Position numbers and translations under genes: made by a program | Shown: positions 39,557 to 47,150 of the stretch, piece after piece | Layout: each line of letters starts with the position of its first letter | How positions within the stretch are numbered: the stretch's first letter is position 1 | The notes under the pieces: generated by a model | What the model was told of the DNA's origin: nothing | Seen by the model: only the letters and a program-made list of their open reading frames with translations | The model's database searches: none | DNA from: Streptomyces sp. MP131-18 | GTDB lineage: Bacteria > Actinomycetota > Actinomycetes > Streptomycetales > Streptomycetaceae | DNA: 64,000 nucleotides | NCBI RefSeq assembly: GCF_001984575.1 | Contig: NZ_LZNS01000001.1 | Span: forward strand, 339,307-403,306 | Reading direction: 5' to 3'

Positions 39557-41419
39557 TCAGGAGGTCTCCTCCGGCACCGGGTAGGGGAAGGAGTCCTGGA
39601 CGCCGATCCGGTCGTACTCCATCCGCGACGTGTCGAAGCCGTCCTGCCAGTTGGCGTTCTCCACGGTGTTGCACTGGTAGCTCTGGTACTTGTCGTCGGT
39701 GACCTCGCCGACCTCGATGTCGGTGAAGCTGAATCCGCAGCCGCCGGCGTCCATGTGCACGCCCCGGGTGCCGCTGTCGGGCATCGAATCGTCCGGGATG
39801 ACGTCGCCGATGACGACCTGCCGCACGTGATTGTCGATCGGGTGCGGCTCGGCGTTGTCGACGCCGTAGGTGTAGAAGGCGCCCATGTCGCCGCTGTCCA
39901 GCCCGACTTCCTCGATGCGCAGGTACTCGAAGACGTTGTCGCGGGCGTAGTTGTCCTCCGCCGCGACCTCGGGGCGCACTTCGAGGCTCACCCCGTAGCG
40001 GGCGCTGTGCTCGATGTGGCTGTAACTGACCTCGTTACGGCCGGTGTTCATCAGCTCCACGCCCGCGGCGTCGCCGGGCACCAGCTCCCCGTAGTGCGTG
40101 ATGTAGTTGTTGGTGAAGAGGTGGCCGTAGGAGGTGTCGCCCTCGCCCGGGTAGGGGCCCTCGACCTTGATGCCGTCCGCGCCGATGTTCTCCAGCAGGC
40201 TGCCCTGGACGGTCAGCCCCTCGTTGGCGAAGAGGGCGTAGACGGCGTGGTAGCCCGTGTCGGAGATGCGCATGTTCGACAGGGTGATGTCGCGGCTGTT
40301 GGTCACCGTCACCGCGCCGAAGCGGTTGCGGGGCATCTCGATCTGCCGGTCGTACTCCGGATACTCGTGCCGGTAACCCGAGTCGCCCGCGCTGATCCAG
40401 CCGAAGCGGTACCAGTCGACGAAGTCGCTGTACTGAAGGGCGAGACCGTCGAACGTGATGTTCTCGACCCGCTCCTCCGGGCTGCTGCCCGCCACTTCGA
40501 TGAGGGTGTCCGCGACCGGCGCCATGATCTCGACGTCCTCGATGTTGCCGCGCGGCTTGTAGTAGAGCTGGCCCTCGTCGTAGTCGAGGTAGTACTCGCC
40601 GGCCTGGTCGAGGAAGTCCAGGGAGTTCTGAAGGAAGTACCGTGATCCGCTCCGGCTGTTGATCAGCGCGTAGCGGGTCCAGTACTCCATGGTGATCTGG
40701 TTGTCCTCCCAGGTGGGGTTCTGGATCGGCACGGTGTCGGTGAACCAGCTCCAGCTGCCGCCCGACCAGATGAACACCTCGGCGTCGTCGAGGTCCCAGC
40801 TCGGGTCCCAGTCACCGGGGTTGGAGTACAGCCACTGGCGCACTCCTTCCTTCTCCGGCTCCTTCAGCACGGAGAACAGGTACGGCGCCCACTCCTCGTC
40901 CGAGGCGCGGTTGGGGTAGCGGGCGGTGGTGGCCCGCCGGCCGTCCTCGAAAAGCGTGTGGAACGGGTTGTCGGTGCCGACGTCGGCGCGGTAGATGCCG
41001 TCCTGGTACTCCTCCCAGTCGGTGACCCGCTCGGCGCCGACGACGCGCGCCTCGCCGGGGCCGTCGTAGCTGCGGTAGATCACCTCGTGGCCGCGCGTTC
41101 CCGAGTCGTTCTCGTCGAACTCCAGGGCCTGGTCCACCTGGTAGTCACCGGCCCGGAGGTTCACCACGATGTCGCAGCGCATCCGCCGGGTCAGGCCCTC
41201 CTCGCGCAGGTGGTCGCGGGCGTGCTCGATCGTCTGCCAGGCGTCGTCCTTGTCGCCCTCCGCGCGGTCGCTGCCGTCCGGGGAGACGAAGAACTGCCGG
41301 GGCTCGCACCCATCGGCGGCGGTGACGGCGTCCCCGGGCAGTGCGGCGCCGGCGACCAGCAGCAGGGTGCTCGCCGCCAGTACCGGAAGGCTCCGGTTCG
41401 GTCTACGGGTTCTGAGCAA
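39557..41419 (-). CDS. Secreted right-handed beta-helix glycan-active protein (GH141/GH120-like)
   Basis: This 620-aa protein has a Sec signal peptide (RRPNRSLPVLAASTLLLVAG) cut near residue 36 and then the motif FFVSPDGSDRAEGDKDDAWQ typical of beta-helix glycosidases and lyases. Parallel beta-helix repeats fill residues about 250-600 (ITFDGLALQYSDF, ITLSNMRISDTGYHAVY, GLTVQGSLLENIGADGIKVEG). The architecture resembles GH141 and related families, which include an alpha-L-fucosidase acting on rhamnogalacturonan II; the exact family needs a profile search. I take TTG 41419 as the start because AAGGAG lies 8 bases upstream and the signal peptide begins there. Confidence 0.72.
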   Translation of the reverse strand: MLRTRRPNRSLPVLAASTLLLVAGAALPGDAVTAADGCEPRQFFVSPDGSDRAEGDKDDAWQTIEHARDHLREEGLTRRMRCDIVVNLRAGDYQVDQALEFDENDSGTRGHEVIYRSYDGPGEARVVGAERVTDWEEYQDGIYRADVGTDNPFHTLFEDGRRATTARYPNRASDEEWAPYLFSVLKEPEKEGVRQWLYSNPGDWDPSWDLDDAEVFIWSGGSWSWFTDTVPIQNPTWEDNQITMEYWTRYALINSRSGSRYFLQNSLDFLDQAGEYYLDYDEGQLYYKPRGNIEDVEIMAPVADTLIEVAGSSPEERVENITFDGLALQYSDFVDWYRFGWISAGDSGYRHEYPEYDRQIEMPRNRFGAVTVTNSRDITLSNMRISDTGYHAVYALFANEGLTVQGSLLENIGADGIKVEGPYPGEGDTSYGHLFTNNYITHYGELVPGDAAGVELMNTGRNEVSYSHIEHSARYGVSLEVRPEVAAEDNYARDNVFEYLRIEEVGLDSGDMGAFYTYGVDNAEPHPIDNHVRQVVIGDVIPDDSMPDSGTRGVHMDAGGCGFSFTDIEVGEVTDDKYQSYQCNTVENANWQDGFDTSRMEYDRIGVQDSFPYPVPEETS

Positions 41420-41496
41420 AACGGGATCTCCTTGCGTGTCGGAACGTCGGCTTCTCCGGTTCCGGGAAATGGGGGTTCGGAGGTGGGGCGGGGTCG

Positions 41497-42264
41497 TCAG
41501 GCGGAGTTCCGGTCGCGCCAGCGCTCGTACTCGGCACGGGTCTCTGCGGTCAGCGGGTAGTAGTCGGCGAGTGCTCCTCCCTCCTCGATCCGGGCGCGGC
41601 TGAAGCGCTCCCACTCCTCGTGTTCGCGGGCGGCGGCGACCACCGCCTCGGCGCGCCGCCGCGGCACCACCACGGCTCCGTCGTCGTCGGCCACCACCAG
41701 GTCGCCGGGGAGCACGAGGACGCCGCCGCAGGCGATCGGCACGTCGTAGGCCCAGGGGAAGAGCTCCGCCTGCGAGGCGTAGTGCGGGGTGGCGCCGGTC
41801 GACCAGATGGGGAGGCCGGTCTGGCGCACCCGGGGGAGGTCGCGGATGCAGCCGTCGACGACGATCCCGGCGCCGCCCTTGCGCTGGAAGTAGCGCACGA
41901 GCATGTCGCCGAAGCAGCCGGTGTGCGTGCTGCCGTATGCCTGGACCATGAGCACGTCACCGGGCTCGACGGCTTCGAGCACCGCCCACAGGGCGGTGTG
42001 CCGTTCGACGTACTCGTGGCCGAGGCCCGAGGCGACGTCCTCGCGCTGCGGCATGAACTGGAGGGTGCGGACGCGGCCGACGACCGCCTGCCCGGCCGTC
42101 AGCGGGCGGGGCCCGGAGACGAACGTGCGCCGGATGCCCTGGGCGTGGAGCTTGGCGCACGCGGTGGCCGACGAGATGCCGGACAGCTCGCGCAGGAGTT
42201 CTGGGGCGGCGGTGCCTGGTGTGGCGCCGCGCACGGGCAAGTCCCACACGGGGTGGTCCTCCAC
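41497..42264 (-). CDS. RraA-family (HMG/oxaloacetate aldolase-like) protein
   Basis: The 255-aa protein matches the RraA/demethylmenaquinone-methyltransferase-like fold, with EPGDVLMVQAYGS, the Gly-x-Arg-Asp active-site segment GIVVDGCIRDLPRV and VLPGDLVVADDDGAVVVP. Catabolic members are divalent-metal pyruvate aldolases or decarboxylases for 4-hydroxy-2-oxo acids. Here it could take a branched or sugar-derived keto acid. GTG 42264 has AGGAG 7 bases upstream and fits better than ATG 42279, which overlaps that site. It lies between the beta-helix gene and an uncharacterised gene, all leftward. Confidence 0.82.
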   Translation of the reverse strand: MEDHPVWDLPVRGATPGTAAPELLRELSGISSATACAKLHAQGIRRTFVSGPRPLTAGQAVVGRVRTLQFMPQREDVASGLGHEYVERHTALWAVLEAVEPGDVLMVQAYGSTHTGCFGDMLVRYFQRKGGAGIVVDGCIRDLPRVRQTGLPIWSTGATPHYASQAELFPWAYDVPIACGGVLVLPGDLVVADDDGAVVVPRRRAEAVVAAAREHEEWERFSRARIEEGGALADYYPLTAETRAEYERWRDRNSA

Positions 42265-42330
42265 TGACGCTCTCCTCATCGTTCCGCTGGTTCTGGTCGT
42301 GTCGGGTGCTCGGGTGGTGGCACGCCGGGG

Positions 42331-44304
42331 TCAGGGGGCGGGGCGGGCCGGCCGGTGGTGGGCCGCCGGGTAGGCGCGCGGGGTCAGGCGGAGTTCGAGG
42401 CGGACCCGGCGGCCGGGTGGCAGCTCCACCTCGAGCCGGGGGCCGCCGACGGGCAGTTCGCGGGTACCGGCGGCGGTTTCCGGCGCGGTGTACGCGCGCG
42501 GGTCGCCGGGGTAGCCGGGCCCGGCGGCGCCGGCGCGGAGGGTGTCGAGGCGGACCGTCTCGATGCGGTGCTCGCCGAACGACCCGGCGCGCACCACGAC
42601 GCGGCGGGTGCCGGTGAGGCCGGTGTGGACGAGTTGCACGCAGGTGCGGTCGGGGCCGATGTCGTCGACCAGGGCGGCGATGTCGGCCGGGAGCCCCGGC
42701 CTGCCGCGCCGCGCGTCCTCGTAGGCCAGGCGCAGCGGCAGCAGCCCGCCGTTGTACAGCACCTGGGGGGTCCCGGTGGTCAGGTGCAGCAGGGCTTCGG
42801 TGAGCACGGGGTTGTGGCGTTGCCAGTGGTGGATGTCCAGGCTGCCCGGGGTGGTGGTGTCGGCGGCGATCAGCGCCATGCGCCGTTCCACCTGGGCGAG
42901 GGCGACGCCGAGGACGGCCGTCGGGTAGTCCGGGTTCTCGCCGCGCAGGTAGGCGAGCCAGGGGGCCTCGTGCCCCGCCTCCTCCTTGTTGCGGAAGCCG
43001 CGCACCGTGCGCCAGTCGTAACCGCCGGCCGCGCGCAGCCGCTCGATGCGCTCCGCGTCCTCGGCCGCCGCTCCGGCGTGCCACAGCCACACGGGCAGGG
43101 CGAGCTGGGGCGGCTGGTAGTCGAACCAGCCGCCGTCGGCGTACCGGTTGGGCACCAGCAGGGTGGGGCGGGCCGCGTCCTCGCCGAGTTCGGCGTGCCA
43201 CCGGTCGCTGATGCTCATCTCGGTGTCCGTGACGGCGCCGGTCACCGCCTGCCGGGCCACGAGGTCGAGCGGGCCGCGGCCGATGTCGAGCCCGTCGGTG
43301 CGGCCGGTCAGCAGCACGCTGTTGACCGCGGCGATCACGGCGGCGTTGCCGACGCTGTAGAGGCCGTGGGGCCAGGTCCAGCCGTAGTTGCCGCCGTACC
43401 AGCGGCCGCCGTGCAGTTCCCCCACGCGGCCGGAGGGGCCCACGTTGTCCGGCAGGACACCACCGCACTCCTCGGCGCGCCGGCGCCAGGCGGCGACGTA
43501 GCCGAGCGCCCAGTCGCGGTAGCGGTCGTCGTGGCCGTACAGCCAGGCGTTGGTGGCCAGGCTGGTGGCGGCGAGGTTGACGACGGCGTCACCGCGGCCG
43601 ATCCGCTCCCGCATGGCGGCGCCCATGCGGGCGGCGTTCGCCGGATCGGCCAGGTCCGCCCACGAGGAGATGCCCGGCAGGTCGCGCAGCGGCAGTCCGT
43701 ACGGCCGCATCGAGGCCAGGCCGGTGCCGTAGGAGGCCCACTCCTCGTTGATCCCGTAACGGGGGCCGCCTGCGCCGTTGTGCGGGGCGCGGATCACGGC
43801 CGCTTCCGGGTCGTAGTTCCCCGTCGGTGAGGACGGCAGGTACAGCTCGGCGAAGCGGTGGGCGCGCGCCTCGAAGTGCTCGTCACCCGGGTCGGCGGCG
43901 CAGATGCCGTAGAACAGCAGCATCGACTCCCCGAGGTGGAACCAGTCGTAGCCACGCTCGAACTCGTCGACGACGTAGCCGCGTTCGGTCAGCTGGGCGG
44001 TGACGCCCAGCCAGTGGTGCTTGGCGGCGTCGAGAAGGTCGTCGGCGCCGCCGAGCTGGTAGAGGGTCGGCCAGTTGAAGAACGCCTCGTAGAAGTCGTC
44101 GGCCCCGTCACGGCTGGCCGAGGGCCCCTCGTAGCGCAGGCTGCCGTCGGGCGCGCAGTAGCGGCCGGCGAAGGCGCGCCAGGCTTCGTCGAGCGCGTCG
44201 AAGAGCCTGCGCTGGAGCACGGCCCACAGGGGCGGCACACCGACGGGAACGGAGGCGGTGACGCGCGGCGGAGCCGCCTCCGCATCTCCCGGCCCATGGC
44301 TCAT
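42331..44304 (-). CDS. Uncharacterised large protein of the glycan locus
   Basis: I cannot assign this 657-aa protein. It is soluble, without a signal peptide. Residues about 25-540 are helical with Trp/Tyr/Gly-rich turns such as DDFYEAFFNWPTLYQLGG, ERGYDWFHLGESMLLFYG, WYGGNYGWTWPHGLYSVG and ADGGWFDYQPPQLALPVWL, consistent with an alpha/alpha barrel. The last 120 residues (VQLVHTGLTGTRRVVVRAGS onward) look like a beta-sandwich. This is a common plan for glycosidases and lyases. ATG 44304 follows GAGGAGG. It is the first gene after the divergent HTH-GntR fusion regulator and precedes the RraA-family gene by 66 bp. Confidence 0.7.
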   Translation of the reverse strand: MSHGPGDAEAAPPRVTASVPVGVPPLWAVLQRRLFDALDEAWRAFAGRYCAPDGSLRYEGPSASRDGADDFYEAFFNWPTLYQLGGADDLLDAAKHHWLGVTAQLTERGYVVDEFERGYDWFHLGESMLLFYGICAADPGDEHFEARAHRFAELYLPSSPTGNYDPEAAVIRAPHNGAGGPRYGINEEWASYGTGLASMRPYGLPLRDLPGISSWADLADPANAARMGAAMRERIGRGDAVVNLAATSLATNAWLYGHDDRYRDWALGYVAAWRRRAEECGGVLPDNVGPSGRVGELHGGRWYGGNYGWTWPHGLYSVGNAAVIAAVNSVLLTGRTDGLDIGRGPLDLVARQAVTGAVTDTEMSISDRWHAELGEDAARPTLLVPNRYADGGWFDYQPPQLALPVWLWHAGAAAEDAERIERLRAAGGYDWRTVRGFRNKEEAGHEAPWLAYLRGENPDYPTAVLGVALAQVERRMALIAADTTTPGSLDIHHWQRHNPVLTEALLHLTTGTPQVLYNGGLLPLRLAYEDARRGRPGLPADIAALVDDIGPDRTCVQLVHTGLTGTRRVVVRAGSFGEHRIETVRLDTLRAGAAGPGYPGDPRAYTAPETAAGTRELPVGGPRLEVELPPGRRVRLELRLTPRAYPAAHHRPARPAP

Positions 44305-44346
44305 GGCTGCCTCCTCGACTTGGGCGATCATGGTTTAGTGGGTCAA

Positions 44347-44393
44347 TAATCGAGCAACGATAATTTGATAGATTCACGTCAATCGCCCGTCAA
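44347..44393 (-). promoter_or_regulatory. Promoter with palindrome before the 44304 gene
   Basis: On the minus strand TTGACG (44393-44388) and TATCAA (44370-44365) are 17 bp apart. An imperfect palindrome, TAATCG (44347-44352) with CGATAA (44358-44363), lies directly downstream of the -10 box. Its neighbour is the HTH-GntR fusion gene, a plausible ligand for this site. Confidence 0.5.
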
Positions 44394-44468
44394 GGCGCAG
44401 GACGGAACTGAAAAATTGATGACGGCGACATTGCCGCCCCCGCCGAGCGAGTCATAAATTTCTGCATC

Positions 44469-45686
44469 ATGGAGACACCAGAGCCCGTGACCGATCCCCG
44501 TTTGCCGAGGTTTCCGCAGCTGAGCGAGGAGGACCGCGCGACCCTGCGCGAGTGGTCCTCGCGACCGCCCGAGGCACTGCGCATGCGCAGCCGCATGGTG
44601 CTGGCCTGTGCCGAGGGGCTGACGAACGCCGAGATCGCCAGGCGCCTCCAGGTCAGCCCCGCGACGGTGGCCAAGTGGCGGGAGCGCTACCTGAGCCGGG
44701 GAGTGGCCGGGCTCGGCGACGCCCCCCGGTCGGGGCGCCCGCGCAGCGGCAGCCGGCAGGACGCGGAGAGCCGTATCGCCGACGTGCTCGAACAGACCCG
44801 GCGCGGCGACCCCGTTCCCTCCACCCGCGCGCTCTCCCGGGCGCTCGGCCTGTCCCAGTCCACGGTCGCCCGGATCTGGCAGGAGCAGCAGCGCGAGCAG
44901 GAGGAGGCGCGGCCGTCGGCGGACGCCGCCCCCGCCGACGCCGCCCCCGCCGACGGCGGCGACACGGCCCTCGCCACGCCGCTGCCCAGGCAGTTGCTCT
45001 CCGACCACGTGTACGCGCTGCTGCGCGGCTGGATCGTCGGGGGCGAACTGCTGCCCGGCCAGCGGCTCGTCGAGTCGCACATCGCCCGCCGGGTCGGCAC
45101 CAGCCAGGCGCCCGCCCGCGAGGCGATCAAGCGGCTCGCGCACGAGGGGCTCGTGATCTCCCAGTCGCACCGGGGCACGTACGTCGCACAGGTCTCCGAG
45201 CAGCAGGCGCAGGACGTCCGCGATATCCGGGTGATGTTCGAGGAGTACGCGGCGCGCAGGGCGAGCGGGCACCTGGACGGCGCACACCTGCGGCTGCTCA
45301 CCGACGACGTGGAACGGCTGCGCCGGGCGGCCGAGGACGGCGACATCGGCGACTTCCGGGATGCCGACATGTCGTTCCACCGCCATGTCTGCGAAGCGGC
45401 GGGGAACTCGGCGCTGACCCGCCTCTGGCGCATGATCGAGTCCAGCATGTGGGGCCTGCACGTGCTGGGCAACCCCCGTTACACCGGCGACTGGCGGGCG
45501 ATGGCCGAGTACCACGCCGAGCTGCTGGACGCCCTGCGGGCCGGCGACCCGGACACGGCGGGGCCGATGTTCGCGGCGCACGCCGCCGGCGAGGCGACCC
45601 GCTACCACCGGGAGCACCCCGCGCCCGCGCACCACCCGACCGGTGAACCCGGTCCCTTACCCTGTCCCCCGCACCGGGAGTCGTGA
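44469..45686 (+). CDS. Fusion regulator: IS630-type HTH region plus GntR/FCD
   Basis: Residues about 12-140 match the N-terminal DNA-binding region of IS630-family transposases: LSEEDRATLREW, RMRSRMVLACAEGLTNAEIA, SPATVAKWRERYLSRGVAGL and a second HTH in STRALSRALGLSQSTVARIW. There is no DDE nuclease domain. After an Ala/Pro/Asp linker (about 147-165, encoded by a 15-bp direct repeat) comes a complete FadR-type GntR regulator: winged helix (about 175-240, HIARRVGTSQAPAREAIKRL) and FCD domain (about 250-385, DADMSFHRHVCEAAGN). The total is 405 aa. No ribosome binding site precedes ATG 44469, and CATAAAT lies about 10 bases upstream, so a leaderless message is possible. It faces the 44304 gene and overlaps the start region of a GH28 gene. 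Confidence 0.83.
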   Translation: METPEPVTDPRLPRFPQLSEEDRATLREWSSRPPEALRMRSRMVLACAEGLTNAEIARRLQVSPATVAKWRERYLSRGVAGLGDAPRSGRPRSGSRQDAESRIADVLEQTRRGDPVPSTRALSRALGLSQSTVARIWQEQQREQEEARPSADAAPADAAPADGGDTALATPLPRQLLSDHVYALLRGWIVGGELLPGQRLVESHIARRVGTSQAPAREAIKRLAHEGLVISQSHRGTYVAQVSEQQAQDVRDIRVMFEEYAARRASGHLDGAHLRLLTDDVERLRRAAEDGDIGDFRDADMSFHRHVCEAAGNSALTRLWRMIESSMWGLHVLGNPRYTGDWRAMAEYHAELLDALRAGDPDTAGPMFAAHAAGEATRYHREHPAPAHHPTGEPGPLPCPPHRES

Positions 45687-45688
45687 CC

Positions 45689-47113
45689 ATGAGCCGTCCC
45701 GCACGCAGAAAGGTCCTGCGGCTGGGCGCCGCGGCGGCCGCCACCGTTCCCCTGGCCGGCGCCGCAGGCGTCCGCGACGCGTACGGAGCCCCCGGAGTCA
45801 CCGGGGCCACCACGTGCCCGCGCTTTCCCCGAGCCTGGTTCCCGATCACCGACTACGGCGCCGTCGGCGACGGCGCGAGTGACTGCACGGCCGCCATCCG
45901 GGCGGCGGTGCACGCCTGCCACGCCGCCGGCGGCGGGCACGTACTGGTCCCGCCCGGCGACTGGGCCACCGGCGCGATCCACCTGCGCAGCGGCGTCGAC
46001 CTGCACGTCGCCGAGGGCGCGACGGTGCTCTTCGACACCGATCCGGCGGCCTACCTGCCCCTCGTTCTCACGCGCTGGCAGGGGGTCGAGGCGTGGAACT
46101 ACTCCCCCCTGATCTATGCCTACCGGCAGCACGACATCGCCGTCACCGGCCGCGGCGTCCTCGACGCGCGGGGCGACATGGAGCACTGGTGGCCGTGGAA
46201 GGGGTCGGGCCAGTACGGCTGGGAGCCGGGCATGCCAAGCGAGCTGGCGGACTGGGGCGACCTGGAGCGGTGGGGGGCGGAGGGCGTCCCGGTGGCGGAC
46301 CGGGTCTTCGGAGAAGGGCACTACCTGCGGCCCAGCTTCCTCCAGCCGCACTCCTGCCGGAACGTCCTCGTCGAGGGCGTCACCCTGCGCAACTCCCCCT
46401 TCTGGAACATCCATCCCGTCCTGAGCCGCGACGTCACCGTCCGGGACGTGCGGATCGAGTCGCAGGGCCCCAACAGCGACGGCTGCAACCCCGACTCGTG
46501 CCGGAACGTCACCATCCGCCGGGTCACCTTCGCCACCCATGACGACTGCATCGCCATCAAGTCCGGCCGCGACCAGGACGGCTGGCGGGTCGGCGTCCCG
46601 TCCCGCGACATCCTCGTCGAGGACTGCGTCTACCTCAGCGGCGGCGCCGCGGTGGCGATCGGCAGCGAGATGAGCGGCGGCGTCTCCGACGTGACCGCCC
46701 GCCGGCTGTACCTGCCACGCGACCCGGACCTCGAAGAGGACTCGGTGGGCTGGGTCCTCAACGTCAAGTCGACTCCCACCCGCGGCGGTTACGTGCGCGA
46801 TGTCCGGGTGACGGACGTCGACGCGCCCGCCTGGACATACGTGCCGTTCGAGGTGACCTTCCAGTACGCGGGCGGTACCGGCGGCGAGCACTTCGCCGAG
46901 GTCTCGCGGCTCTCGGCGGCGCGCTGGTCCCTGGGCGGCCCCTGCGAGTACCCGGTGCGCGTCCGCGCCCGCCCGGCGGCTCCCGTGCGCGACGTGCGGC
47001 TGGTCGGCCTGACCTTCGACGACGCCGCGCAGGACATCCTCCTGGAGTCCGTCACCGGCCTCCGCATGCACGACGTCGTCGTCAACGGCGAACCCCGGGA
47101 AGGGCCGCTCTGA
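45689..47113 (+). CDS. Secreted GH28-like protein with altered active site
   Basis: This 474-aa protein has a twin-arginine signal (ARRKVLRLGAAAAATVPLAG) and a GH28 beta-helix. PNSDGC keeps the first catalytic Asp (Asp264) and HDDC the Asp pair, but the GHG histidine is a glycine in LSGGAAVAIGSEM and the RIK arginine is Asn in LNVKST. It is thus a third GH28 paralogue, and the second lacking both signature residues. ATG 45689 (GGGAG 8 bases upstream) is preferred to GTG 45683, which would overlap the regulator's stop. It is probably co-transcribed with the fusion regulator. Confidence 0.86.
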   Translation: MSRPARRKVLRLGAAAAATVPLAGAAGVRDAYGAPGVTGATTCPRFPRAWFPITDYGAVGDGASDCTAAIRAAVHACHAAGGGHVLVPPGDWATGAIHLRSGVDLHVAEGATVLFDTDPAAYLPLVLTRWQGVEAWNYSPLIYAYRQHDIAVTGRGVLDARGDMEHWWPWKGSGQYGWEPGMPSELADWGDLERWGAEGVPVADRVFGEGHYLRPSFLQPHSCRNVLVEGVTLRNSPFWNIHPVLSRDVTVRDVRIESQGPNSDGCNPDSCRNVTIRRVTFATHDDCIAIKSGRDQDGWRVGVPSRDILVEDCVYLSGGAAVAIGSEMSGGVSDVTARRLYLPRDPDLEEDSVGWVLNVKSTPTRGGYVRDVRVTDVDAPAWTYVPFEVTFQYAGGTGGEHFAEVSRLSAARWSLGGPCEYPVRVRARPAAPVRDVRLVGLTFDDAAQDILLESVTGLRMHDVVVNGEPREGPL

Positions 47114-47121
47114 CGCCCGGG

Positions 47122-47149
47122 CCGGCCGCCCGCTCGCCCGGGCGGCCGG
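47122..47149. terminator. Bidirectional hairpin between convergent genes
   Basis: CCGGCCGCCCG (47122-47132) pairs perfectly with CGGGCGGCCGG (47139-47149) around a 6-base loop. It sits in the 37-bp gap between the convergent GH28 and esterase genes and could end both transcripts. Confidence 0.65.
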
Positions 47150-47150
47150 G

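Noticed and set aside
44500-44890. IS630-family transposase
   Set aside because: Only the DNA-binding N-terminus is present, in frame with a full GntR regulator, with no DDE domain, inverted terminal repeats or target duplication.
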